Source: Caulobacterales bacterium
GTDB lineage: Bacteria > Pseudomonadota > Alphaproteobacteria > Caulobacterales > Caulobacteraceae
Length of the DNA stretch: 37,358 nucleotides
Assembly: GCA_947474805.1 (NCBI GenBank)
Contig: CANJKM010000005.1
Coordinates: forward strand, 1-37,358
Direction: 5' to 3'
Shown here: positions 7,842 through 15,650 of the stretch, piece after piece
How the letters are laid out: every line of letters begins with the position of its first letter
Position numbering within the stretch: position 1 is the first letter of the stretch
Notes under the pieces: model-generated
Seen by the model: only the letters and a program-made list of their open reading frames with translations
What the model was told of the DNA's origin: nothing
The model's database searches: none
Position numbers and translations under genes: made by a program

Positions 7842-9391
7842 AGGTTTTCGTTCCCCGCGACGCGGCCGCCATCGCGGTCGGCGCTGACGAGGTGGCCGCC
7901 GCCCTCGTGCGCGAGGCCCAGAAGGCCGGCGTCGAGATCAGGCTGGTCCGCAACGGCTCACGCGGCATGTTCGAGCTGGAGCCCCTGGTCGAGGTCGAGA
8001 CCCCGGAGGGCCGCGTCGGCTACGCCCGGCTCGCGGCGTCCGACATCCCCGCCCTGGTCGCCGCCGGCATGTTGGACGGCAAGCCGCACGAGACCTGCGT
8101 CGGGGTGGTGGAGGACCTGCCCTTCCTGAAGGCCCAGACCCGCCTGACCTTCGCCCGCTGCGGGATCACCGACCCGATCGATCTTGAGGACTACGCCGAG
8201 CACGACGGCTACAAGGGTCTGGCCGCCGCCCTGGCGCTCGGTCCCGCCGGGATCGTCGACGCCGTCACCAAGTCCGGCCTGCGCGGCCGGGGCGGCGCTG
8301 GCTTCCCGACCGGCATCAAGTGGAAGACGGTCGCCGACGCCAAGGCCGACCGCAAGTTCATCGTCTGCAACGCCGACGAGGGCGACAGCGGCACCTTCGC
8401 CGACCGGATGGTCATGGAGGGCGACCCCTTCATGCTGATCGAGGGCATGACCATCGCCGGCATCGCGGTGGGGGCGACCAAGGGCTACATCTACTGCCGC
8501 TCCGAATATCCCCATTCGATCGTCGCGCTGAACAAGGCGATCGCCTCGGCCAAGCGGGCCGGGCTTCTGGGCGACAACATTCTCGACACCCCGTTCAGCT
8601 TCGATCTGGAAGTGCGCGAGGGCGCCGGCGCCTATGTGTGCGGCGAGGAGACGGCGCTGCTCGATTCCATTGAGGGCAAGCGCGGTGTGGTCCGCGCCAA
8701 GCCGCCGCTGCCGGCCCACGTCGGCCTATTCGGCAAGCCGACCGTGATCAACAACGTGCTCTCGCTCGCGGCTATTCCCTTCATCATGGACAAGGGGTCG
8801 CAAGCCTACGCCGACTACGGCATGGGCCGGTCGCGCGGGACCATGCCGATCCAGCTGGCGGGCAATATCAAGAACGGCGGCCTGTTCGAGGTCGCGTTCG
8901 GCGTGACGCTGGGCGAGCTGGTCAACGAGATCGGCGGCGGCACGCTGTCGGGCCGGCCGGTGCGCGCGGTCCAGGTCGGCGGCCCGCTTGGGGCCTATTT
9001 CCCGCCGAGCCTGTTCGACACCCCCTTCGACTACGAGGCCTTCGCGGCCAAGGACGGGTTGATCGGCCACGGCGGGGTGGTGGTGTTCGACGACACGGTC
9101 GACATGCTGGGCATGGCTCGGTTCGCCATGGAGTTCTGCGCCATCGAGAGCTGCGGCAAGTGCACGCCCTGCCGGATCGGCTCGACCCGCGGCGTGGAAA
9201 CAATCGATAAACTGAGGGCCGGAGAAGCGCCGCAATTGCAGCGCGAAATCCTCGCCGACCTCTGCGACACCATGAAGTTCGGATCCCTCTGCGCGCTTGG
9301 CGGCTTCACCCCGTATCCGGTGATGAGCGCCATGACTCATTTCCCGGAAGACTTCGCCGCGGCCGAGCGCACGCTCGCGCCGGCGGAATAG
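7838..9391 (+). CDS. fdsB: NAD-dependent formate dehydrogenase, beta subunit
   Basis: A 517-residue NuoF-like flavoprotein. The first 120 residues or so form an extra thioredoxin-like domain that is typical of FdsB and HoxF-type proteins and lacks cluster cysteines here. Then come the FMN and NADH site (GLRGRGGAGFPTGIKW, CNADEGDSGTFADR) and the C-terminal [4Fe-4S] site with Cys439, Cys442 and Cys445 (ESCGKCTPCR) plus a fourth Cys at about 485 (SLCALGG). The protein passes electrons from the Fe-S chain to FMN and NAD+. It overlaps fdsG by four bases and lies 10 bp before fdsA, so the three catalytic subunits are made from one message. All key residues appear intact. Confidence 0.95.
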   Translation: MKVFVPRDAAAIAVGADEVAAALVREAQKAGVEIRLVRNGSRGMFELEPLVEVETPEGRVGYARLAASDIPALVAAGMLDGKPHETCVGVVEDLPFLKAQTRLTFARCGITDPIDLEDYAEHDGYKGLAAALALGPAGIVDAVTKSGLRGRGGAGFPTGIKWKTVADAKADRKFIVCNADEGDSGTFADRMVMEGDPFMLIEGMTIAGIAVGATKGYIYCRSEYPHSIVALNKAIASAKRAGLLGDNILDTPFSFDLEVREGAGAYVCGEETALLDSIEGKRGVVRAKPPLPAHVGLFGKPTVINNVLSLAAIPFIMDKGSQAYADYGMGRSRGTMPIQLAGNIKNGGLFEVAFGVTLGELVNEIGGGTLSGRPVRAVQVGGPLGAYFPPSLFDTPFDYEAFAAKDGLIGHGGVVVFDDTVDMLGMARFAMEFCAIESCGKCTPCRIGSTRGVETIDKLRAGEAPQLQREILADLCDTMKFGSLCALGGFTPYPVMSAMTHFPEDFAAAERTLAPAE

Positions 9392-9401
9392 GACGGACGC
9401 C

Positions 9402-12290
9402 ATGCCTCTGATCAAGGAAACCGACTACGGCACGCCGAAGTCGAAACAGACCGAGGAAGTCACCCTCACCATTGACGGGATGGAGGTCACGGTCGCGGCC
9501 GGCACCTCGATCATGCGCGCCGCCCAGGAGATGGGGACCCGCATCCCCAAGCTCTGCGCCACCGACATGATGGACGCCTACGGCTCCTGCCGCATGTGCC
9601 TGGTCCAGATCGAAGGGCGCGCCGGCACGCCCGCTTCATGCACCACGCCGGTCGCGCCGGGCATGAAGGTCACCACCCAGAACGAGAAGCTGGCCAAGCT
9701 GCGCAAGGGCGTGATGGAGCTCTACATCTCCGACCACCCGCTCGACTGCCTGACCTGCGCCGCCAATGGCGACTGCGAGCTGCAGGACACCGCCGGCGAA
9801 GTCGGCCTGCGCGAGGTCCGCTACGGCTACGAGGGCCGCAACCACGTCTTCGCCAAGTCGAACGGGGCCGCCAATCCGGACTTCATGGGCAAGGATACGT
9901 CCAACCCCTATTTCACCTACGACCCGTCCAAATGCATCGTCTGCTCGCGCTGCGTGCGCGCCTGCGACGAAGTCCAAGGCACCTTCGCCCTGACCATCGC
10001 CGGCCGGGGCATGGATAGCCGGGTCTCGCCCAGCCAGATGCAGCCCTTTATGGAGAGCGAGTGCGTCTCCTGCGGCGCCTGCGTCCAGGCCTGCCCGACC
10101 GCCACCCTGACCGAGAAGGCCGTGATCGAGATCGGCCAGCCGGAACACTCCAAGATCACCACCTGCGCCTATTGTGGCGTCGGCTGCACCTTCAAGGCCG
10201 AGATGCGCGGCGAGCAACTCGTCCGTATGGTTCCCTATAAGGACGGCAAGGCCAACCACGGCCACAGCTGCATCAAGGGCCGCTTCGCCTGGGGCTACGC
10301 CACCCACCAGGAGCGGATCACCAAGCCGATGATCCGCTCATCGACCGCCGAGCCCTGGCGCGAAGTCAGCTGGGAGGAGGCGATCAAATACACCGCCTCC
10401 GAGTTCAAGCGCATCCAGGCCAAATTCGGCCGGCTTTCGGTCGGCGGCATCACCTCCTCGCGCTGCACCAACGAAGAGACCTATCTGGTTCAGAAGCTGA
10501 TCCGCGCGGGCTTCGGCAACAACAACGTCGATACCTGCGCCCGCGTCTGCCATTCGCCGACCGGCTATGGCCTGAAAACCACGCTGGGCACCTCGGCCGG
10601 CACCCAGGAGTTCGACAGCGTCGAACAAGCGGATGTCATCCTGGTCATCGGGTGCAACCCGACCGACGGCCACCCGGTGTTCGCCTCCCGCATGAAACAG
10701 CGGCTGCGCGAGGGCGCCAGGCTGATCGTGATCGACCCGCGCCGGATCGATCTGGTCAAGACCGCCCACATCAAGGCCGACCACCACCTGGCCCTGCGCC
10801 CCGGCACCAATGTCGCCATGCTGACCGCGCTCGCCCACGTCATCGTCACCGAGGGCCTGGTCGACCAGAAATACGTGCAGGAACGTTGCGAGATCGAGGC
10901 CTTCGAGGACTGGGCGGCGTTTGTCTCCCAACCCCAGAACAGCCCCGAGGCGACCGAGCAATACACCGGCGTCCCGGCGTCCGATGTGCGCGCCGCCGCC
11001 CGCCTCTACGCCACCGGCGGCCGGGCCGCGATCTTCTACGGCCTGGGCGTCACCGAGCATAGCCAGGGCTCCACCTCGGTGCTGGCGATCGCCAACCTCG
11101 CCATGGCCACAGGCAACATCGGGCTGGAGGGCGCGGGCGTGAACCCGCTGCGCGGTCAGAACAACGTCCAGGGCGCCTGCGACATGGGCTCCTTCCCGCA
11201 CGAGTTCACCGGGTATCGCCACGTCTCCGACGAGGTCGCGCGCGGCATCTTCGAGACGGCCTGGGGCGTCGAGCTCGATCCCGAGCCGGGCCTGCGCATC
11301 AACAACATGCTCGACGCCGCCGTCGACGGTCAGTTCAAGGGCATCTACATCCAGGGCGAGGACATCCTGCAGTCCGACCCCAACACCAAACACGTCTCCG
11401 CGGGCCTGGCGGCCATGGAGTGCGTGGTGGTGCAGGACCTGTTCCTGAACGAGACCGCCAACCACGCCCACGTCTTCCTGCCGGGCTCCTCCTTCCTGGA
11501 GAAGGACGGCACCTTCACCAACGCCGAGCGCCGCATCCAGCGGGTGCGCAAGGTGATGAGCCCGCTCAACGGCTATGGCGACTGGGAGGTCACCGTCCTC
11601 CTGGCCAAGGCGCTGGGCATGAAGGACATGGACTACGCCCATCCGTCTCAGATCATGGACGAGATCGCGGCCACCACCCCGACCTTCAAGGGCGTCTCCT
11701 TCGACAAGCTCGACGAACTCGGCTCGCTGCAATGGCCGGTCACCGACGCGGCGCCGGAAGGCACCCCGACGATGCACATCGGCGGCTTCGTGCGGGGCAA
11801 GGGCAACTTCGTCGTCACCGAGTACGTGCCGACCGACGAGAAGGTCGGGCCGCGCTTCCCTCTGCTGCTGACAACGGGCCGGATCCTCAGTCACTACAAC
11901 GTCGGCGCCCAGACCCGCCGCACCGGCAATGTCGCGTTCCACAAGGAGGACGTGCTGGAAATCCACGCCCAGGACGCCGAGGATCGCGGCATCCGCGACG
12001 GCGACTGGGTCAAGCTGGCCAGCCGTTCGGGCGACACCACGCTTCGCGCCGAGATCACCGACCGGGTCGCGCCGGGCGTGGTCTACACCACCTTCCACCA
12101 CCCGGTGACGCAAGCCAACGTCATCACCACCGACTACTCCGACTGGGCCACCAACTGCCCCGAGTACAAGGTGACGGCGGTGCAGGTGGCCATCTCCAAC
12201 GGCCCGACCGAGTGGCAGGAGCGCTACGAGGCCTTCGCCGAGAAGAGCCGCCGGATCGCCAAGCCCGCCGCCATGGAGCCGGCTGAGTGA
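9402..12290 (+). CDS. fdsA: NAD-dependent formate dehydrogenase, catalytic alpha subunit
   Basis: A 962-residue molybdopterin enzyme. In order: an N-terminal [2Fe-2S] ferredoxin domain (CATDMMDAYGSCRMC), the NuoG-like His-Cys3 site (HPLDCLTCAANGDC), two [4Fe-4S] motifs (CIVCSRCVRAC and CVSCGACVQACP), the cluster next to the cofactor (CAYCGVGC) and the bis-MGD domains. The metal ligand is Cys383, in CARVCHSPTG, encoded by TGC; it is therefore a cysteine and not a selenocysteine enzyme. The following His is the usual catalytic partner. The protein oxidises formate to CO2 and passes electrons along the clusters to FdsG and FdsB. Lack of a Tat signal agrees with a soluble cytoplasmic enzyme. Molybdenum or tungsten use cannot be decided from sequence. 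The stop overlaps the GTG start of fdsD. Confidence 0.96.
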   Translation: MPLIKETDYGTPKSKQTEEVTLTIDGMEVTVAAGTSIMRAAQEMGTRIPKLCATDMMDAYGSCRMCLVQIEGRAGTPASCTTPVAPGMKVTTQNEKLAKLRKGVMELYISDHPLDCLTCAANGDCELQDTAGEVGLREVRYGYEGRNHVFAKSNGAANPDFMGKDTSNPYFTYDPSKCIVCSRCVRACDEVQGTFALTIAGRGMDSRVSPSQMQPFMESECVSCGACVQACPTATLTEKAVIEIGQPEHSKITTCAYCGVGCTFKAEMRGEQLVRMVPYKDGKANHGHSCIKGRFAWGYATHQERITKPMIRSSTAEPWREVSWEEAIKYTASEFKRIQAKFGRLSVGGITSSRCTNEETYLVQKLIRAGFGNNNVDTCARVCHSPTGYGLKTTLGTSAGTQEFDSVEQADVILVIGCNPTDGHPVFASRMKQRLREGARLIVIDPRRIDLVKTAHIKADHHLALRPGTNVAMLTALAHVIVTEGLVDQKYVQERCEIEAFEDWAAFVSQPQNSPEATEQYTGVPASDVRAAARLYATGGRAAIFYGLGVTEHSQGSTSVLAIANLAMATGNIGLEGAGVNPLRGQNNVQGACDMGSFPHEFTGYRHVSDEVARGIFETAWGVELDPEPGLRINNMLDAAVDGQFKGIYIQGEDILQSDPNTKHVSAGLAAMECVVVQDLFLNETANHAHVFLPGSSFLEKDGTFTNAERRIQRVRKVMSPLNGYGDWEVTVLLAKALGMKDMDYAHPSQIMDEIAATTPTFKGVSFDKLDELGSLQWPVTDAAPEGTPTMHIGGFVRGKGNFVVTEYVPTDEKVGPRFPLLLTTGRILSHYNVGAQTRRTGNVAFHKEDVLEIHAQDAEDRGIRDGDWVKLASRSGDTTLRAEITDRVAPGVVYTTFHHPVTQANVITTDYSDWATNCPEYKVTAVQVAISNGPTEWQERYEAFAEKSRRIAKPAAMEPAE

Positions 12291-12652
12291 ACGCGGTCGA
12301 CATCCAACACGGCCCGGGCGGCGAGCACGCGCATTCCACCGTCGATCGGCTGGTCTATATGGCCAACCAGATCTCCGACTTCTTCAAGTCGCAGGGCCAT
12401 GGCGAGGAGAGCCAGCCAGCCCGCATCCTGGGCGTGGCCAACCACATCCGCGCCTTCTGGGACCCGCGCATGCGGCGGCTGATCTTCGACCATGTCGAGC
12501 AGCACGGCGGGGAGGGGCTGAAACCCCTGGCCAAGGCGGCGATCGAGCATCTGATCGAGGTGGCCAACTCGCCCCAGTCGGCCCCTGCGGCCCATGTCGC
12601 CGCCGGCGGTTCGCACCGCGCGGGCCCGGGCCCCGGCGACGACGCGGGATAG
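12287..12652 (+). CDS. fdsD: Formate dehydrogenase, delta subunit
   Basis: A 121-residue protein of the FdsD family: the segments RLVYMANQISDFF and VANHIRAFWDPRMRRLI are the family core. FdsD is a small accessory subunit that helps produce or stabilise active formate dehydrogenase; it carries no cofactor motif. The last 35 residues are Ala/Gly/Pro-rich and probably disordered. Translation begins at a GTG that overlaps the fdsA stop (GTGA), and the gene ends one base before the ATG of the class IV PLP enzyme. In many fds operons fdhD (fdsC) precedes fdsD; here fdsD comes first and fdhD follows after one inserted gene. Confidence 0.88.
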   Translation: MNAVDIQHGPGGEHAHSTVDRLVYMANQISDFFKSQGHGEESQPARILGVANHIRAFWDPRMRRLIFDHVEQHGGEGLKPLAKAAIEHLIEVANSPQSAPAAHVAAGGSHRAGPGPGDDAG

Positions 12653-12653
12653 G

Positions 12654-13424
12654 ATGGCGGTCCCGGTCGACGATCGCGGCTTCACGCTCGGCGACGGCCT
12701 GTTCGAGACCCTGCTGGTTGTGGAGGGCAAGCCCCTCAACTGGGAGGCCCACATCGACCGGCTGCATCGCGGCTGCGAGGCGTTGGGCCTGCCCAAGCCC
12801 GCCCCGATCGACTGTCTCTCCGCCGCCGAATACGCCGTCGAGGCCGCCGGGCCGCTGCGCCGGGCCGCCGTCCGCATCAACCTGACCGCGGGCCCCGGCG
12901 GACGCGGGCTCGACCGGCCCGAGCAGCCCGGCCGCGGCCTGACGGCCAGCGCGTCGCCCATCTTCGGTCCAGGCTGGCCGGTCCGCCTGCTGACCTCGCC
13001 GATCCGCCGCAACGAGGGCTCGCCGACCAGCCGGCTGAAGAGTCTGGCCTATCTCGACAATGTGCTGGCCCGCCGCGACGCCGGCCTGCGCGGCGCCGAC
13101 GAGGCGCTGATGCTCAACAACCGGGGCGAGCTCGCCTGCGCCGCCGCCGCCAACCTGTTCTGGATCGAGGGGCGGGAGCTGTTCACGCCGGCGCTCGACT
13201 GCGGCGTGCTCGACGGCACGGTCCGCGCGGCCCTGCTGGCGCGGACTGGCGCGCATGAGGTCAAGGCCGGCCCCGAGACCCTGCTGGCGGCCGACGCCCT
13301 GTTCCTCACCAACAGCCTGATCGGAGTCGCGCCGGTGCAGAGTCTCGACGGCCACGATTTCGAGGACCACCCGCGCCTGGCCGAGCTGAGCGCGCTCCTG
13401 GCCGACCTGGTTCCGGCGGCCTAG
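12654..13424 (+). CDS. Class IV aminotransferase-fold PLP enzyme
   Basis: A 256-residue fold-type IV PLP protein, most similar in outline to 4-amino-4-deoxychorismate lyase (PabC) and D-amino acid transaminases. It opens with DDRGFTLGDGLFETLLV, a family hallmark, and the PLP lysine is Lys129 in RLKSLAYLDNVLA. The block that normally reads like VTEG..NLF, and supplies a glutamate to the PLP ring nitrogen, here reads ELACAAAANLFWIEG, so Cys162 stands in its place. The ORF track starts at 12594, inside fdsD; the ATG at 12654, one base after the fdsD stop, gives the normal N-terminus. Its position inside the formate dehydrogenase operon may hint at folate or one-carbon metabolism, through p-aminobenzoate, but that is inference. 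Substrate and even activity are uncertain. Confidence 0.8.
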   Translation: MAVPVDDRGFTLGDGLFETLLVVEGKPLNWEAHIDRLHRGCEALGLPKPAPIDCLSAAEYAVEAAGPLRRAAVRINLTAGPGGRGLDRPEQPGRGLTASASPIFGPGWPVRLLTSPIRRNEGSPTSRLKSLAYLDNVLARRDAGLRGADEALMLNNRGELACAAAANLFWIEGRELFTPALDCGVLDGTVRAALLARTGAHEVKAGPETLLAADALFLTNSLIGVAPVQSLDGHDFEDHPRLAELSALLADLVPAA

Positions 13425-13433
13425 GCTCGCGCC

Positions 13434-14246
13434 ATGGAAGGCGACCGGCCCCCCGCGTTCGAGACCCATCCCGCGCAGGCTTGGCGGACCGACGGCGCCG
13501 TCGAGGCGATCACGCGCGACCTGCCCGACGAGGTCCCGGTTGGGCTGACCTATGACGGCCGGCCGCATGTTGTGCTGATGGCCACGCCCGCCGACCTCGA
13601 GGACCTGGCCCTCGGCTTCACCCTGACCGAGCAGATCGCGCGCCTGTCGGAGGTCGTCGGCGTCGTCGCCAAGGCGGAGCCGGAGGGGATGACGGTCGAT
13701 CTCAGCCTGACCGCCGCCGGCCGACGCGCCCGCGCCGGCGCCCGCACCCGGCTGATGGAGGCCCGCTCCAGCTGCGGCCTCTGCGGGGTGCAGACCCTGG
13801 CGGCCGCCGTCCGGAGCCTTGAGCCCGCGCCCGAGGGCCTGAGCGTCAGCCGCACCGCGATCCAGAAGGCGCTGGCCGAACTCGAAGCGGGTCAGACCTA
13901 CGGCCGGCTGACCCGCGCCATGCACGCCGCCGCCTGGTTCGATCCGGACGGGACGCTGCGGTTGGTCCGCGAGGACATCGGCCGCCACAACGCGCTCGAC
14001 AAGCTGATCGGCGCCGCCTTCCGGGCCGAGCTCGACCCGACGCGGGCCTTCATCGTCGTCACCAGCCGCCTGTCCTATGAGATGGTCGAGAAGGCCGCCG
14101 CCTCGGGGGTCTCGGTTCTGGTCGCCATCTCGGCTCCGACCGCGCTCGCCATCCGCAAGGCCGAGGCCGCCGGAATGACCCTGGTCGCCCTGGCCCGGAC
14201 CGACGGCCACGCCGTCTTCACACGCCCCGACCGCATCGTCCCATGA
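13434..14246 (+). CDS. fdhD: Formate dehydrogenase sulfurtransferase FdhD
   Basis: A 270-residue cytoplasmic protein that transfers sulfur from a cysteine desulfurase to the molybdenum cofactor, an essential step for formate dehydrogenase activity. The family motif with the two functional cysteines is present (SSCGLCGVQTL), as are the C-terminal segments REDIGRHNALDKLIG and TSRLSYEMVEKAA. Length is normal. In fds operons this gene is also called fdsC. It starts 9 bp after the PLP enzyme gene and overlaps mobA by four bases (ATGA), so cofactor sulfuration and guanylation are produced with the enzyme they serve. Confidence 0.95.
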   Translation: MEGDRPPAFETHPAQAWRTDGAVEAITRDLPDEVPVGLTYDGRPHVVLMATPADLEDLALGFTLTEQIARLSEVVGVVAKAEPEGMTVDLSLTAAGRRARAGARTRLMEARSSCGLCGVQTLAAAVRSLEPAPEGLSVSRTAIQKALAELEAGQTYGRLTRAMHAAAWFDPDGTLRLVREDIGRHNALDKLIGAAFRAELDPTRAFIVVTSRLSYEMVEKAAASGVSVLVAISAPTALAIRKAEAAGMTLVALARTDGHAVFTRPDRIVP

Positions 14247-14803
14247 AAATCGGCGGCCTTGTGTTGGCGGGAGGCCTTTCCAGCCGCTTCGGCAGCGAGA
14301 AGGCCGTGGCCGGCCACAAGGGCCGGACGATGATGGCCTGGCCGGTCGATCTCCTGCGTCTGAGCTGCGCCGAGGTCGCCGTCAGCGTGAAACCGGGCGA
14401 CGCCGCCGAGGCCCTGGCGGCCGAGTGGGGGCTGGAGCGCCTCTTCGACGCGCCGGGCGATCCCCTGGGGCCGCTCTCGGGCGTGAAGGCGGGTCTGGCC
14501 TGGGCCGAGGGCAGGGGGTTTGATCTTGTGGCGGTCGCGCCCTGCGACACGCCCGAGCTTCCGTCCGACCTGATCGCGCAGCTGGCCGAGGCCCTGGACG
14601 ATGCGGGCGCGGCCTATGCGGTGACGGAACAGGGGCCTCAGCCCCTCTGCAGCCTCTGGCGTGTGTCGGCCCTGCCAGTGCTGGCGGATCTGCTGCAGGA
14701 CGGCCACCCGCCGGTGCGGGTCGCCCTGGCCCGGCTGAACGCGGCGGCCGTCCTGTTCGAGGACGCCGCCGCCTTCCGCAACTTCAATACGCCCGAAGAC
14801 TAG
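14243..14803 (+). CDS. mobA: Molybdenum cofactor guanylyltransferase
   Basis: A 186-residue nucleotidyltransferase that joins GMP from GTP to molybdopterin, giving the bis-MGD cofactor used by FdsA. The GTP loop appears at the N-terminus as LAGGLSSRFGSEKA (residues 8-21), followed by DPLGPLSGVKAGL and VAPCDTPELP, where the Asp should help bind Mg2+. MocA-type cytidylyltransferases share the fold, but the fds context argues for guanylylation. It is the last gene of the operon. Its stop codon overlaps the stop of the convergent lipoprotein gene by four bases (CTAG), leaving no room for a separate terminator. Confidence 0.9.
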   Translation: MKIGGLVLAGGLSSRFGSEKAVAGHKGRTMMAWPVDLLRLSCAEVAVSVKPGDAAEALAAEWGLERLFDAPGDPLGPLSGVKAGLAWAEGRGFDLVAVAPCDTPELPSDLIAQLAEALDDAGAAYAVTEQGPQPLCSLWRVSALPVLADLLQDGHPPVRVALARLNAAAVLFEDAAAFRNFNTPED

Positions 14804-15489
14804 CGGCCAGCGGGAGGCCGGATCAGCGGCGTTCCGGCCGGGGGCCCGGCGGGGCGCGGGGCGGCGGGCCTCGGCGCGGGCGGACGGGCCGCGGGGGCCG
14901 GAGCGGGCTGACTGGTCGGCAGGTCGATCTGGCGGGTCACGCCGCCGCGGATCTCGACCCGCTGCATCACCACCACGCCATCGCCGGTCGGGACGCCTGT
15001 GGCGTTAACCGGGCGGACGCGGGCGATCACGAACCACGACCCGTCTGGCAGTCCCTGGAAAGCGAACCGATCCTGGGGGTCGCAGGTGGTCGAGCGGACG
15101 AATGAGGCATAGTCCAGTCCGGCGCCGACGGCGGCGTTGCGGGCGCGCACCTGGGCCACGGTCTGGATCGCCGACTCGCTGGAGCCATAGAGGGCGGCGA
15201 TCCGGTCGCGCGAATAGGAGGTTTCCGGCGTCAGCGCGACCGATTGGCCAGAACAGCTCCAACGCTCGCCGACCCGCGGACGATAGGCGACACGGGCCAG
15301 GATGACATTGGCGCCCGGCTGACGCGACCAGGCGAACTCCTCGATCGGGGTCGGGGGCGGCGGGGGCGGCGGGGGTTCGGCCGGCTTGGCGATCGGATAC
15401 TGCGGCCGCTGCGGCTCCACATTGGCGCAGCCGGCCAACAGGGCGCTCAGCGCGACGGCGGCGGTCAGGACGGACAGGGCGCGCTTCAT
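14800..15489 (-). CDS. Proline-rich lipoprotein of unknown function
   Basis: A 229-residue protein with a lipoprotein signal peptide: the lipobox is LLAGC, with the acylated Cys at about residue 21. Pro-rich stretches flank a central domain: an N-terminal run of eight prolines (about residues 38-45) and a C-terminal Pro/Ala/Arg tail (APAARPPAPRPAAPRPAG). Both look like spacers that could cross or bind peptidoglycan. The domain between them (residues about 55-180) is predicted to be beta-rich and contains two cysteines, in WSCSG and STTCDP, able to form a disulfide. I do not recognise the fold. The residue after the lipid Cys is Ala, so outer-membrane sorting is likely. It is transcribed divergently from the sigma-54-driven GNAT gene. 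Confidence 0.65.
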   Translation of the reverse strand: MKRALSVLTAAVALSALLAGCANVEPQRPQYPIAKPAEPPPPPPPPTPIEEFAWSRQPGANVILARVAYRPRVGERWSCSGQSVALTPETSYSRDRIAALYGSSESAIQTVAQVRARNAAVGAGLDYASFVRSTTCDPQDRFAFQGLPDGSWFVIARVRPVNATGVPTGDGVVVMQRVEIRGGVTRQIDLPTSQPAPAPAARPPAPRPAAPRPAGPPAGTPLIRPPAGR

Positions 15490-15542
15490 GCGTCTTCCTC
15501 GAACTCGAAGCTCAATCTTAGCACTCTGCTGCTAACACCAAA

Positions 15543-15582
15543 CCCGTCGCCTGTCCTTTCCTTCAGGCAAAAACGCGACGGG
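15543..15582. repeat. Nested dyad upstream of the sigma-54 promoter
   Basis: CCCGTCGC (15543-15550) and GCGACGGG (15575-15582) are perfect inverted arms; inside them GCCTG (15549-15553) and CAGGC (15564-15568) form a second pair. The centre lies about 65 bp before the expected sigma-54 start site. An activator site is plausible, given the neighbouring promoter; it does not look like a terminator of a flanking gene because both genes point away from it. Confidence 0.45.
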
Positions 15583-15600
15583 AAAAGGGCGCCATTCCCC

Positions 15601-15617
15601 TGGCACGGGAACTGCAA
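15601..15617 (+). promoter_or_regulatory. Sigma-54 (RpoN) promoter
   Basis: The sequence TGGCACGGGAACTGCAA matches the sigma-54 consensus TGGCACG-N4-TTGCW with one change (C for the first T). The invariant GG (15602-15603) and GC (15614-15615) are separated by exactly 10 bp, as required. Transcription should begin near 15627, giving a short leader to the ATG at 15651. Sigma-54 promoters need an enhancer-binding activator, which would bind upstream, perhaps at the dyad at 15543-15582. Confidence 0.75.
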
Positions 15618-15650
15618 CTCGCCATTTCGAACGTGTGGGACCGTACGAAA

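Noticed and set aside
10338-12113. 591-residue minus-strand ORF antisense to fdsA
   Set aside because: The fdsA frame carries all cluster and cofactor motifs; the antisense product is a shadow.
9402-12290. Possible selenocysteine formate dehydrogenase
   Set aside because: The metal ligand codon is TGC (Cys383), and there is no in-frame TGA or SECIS-like element to support selenocysteine.
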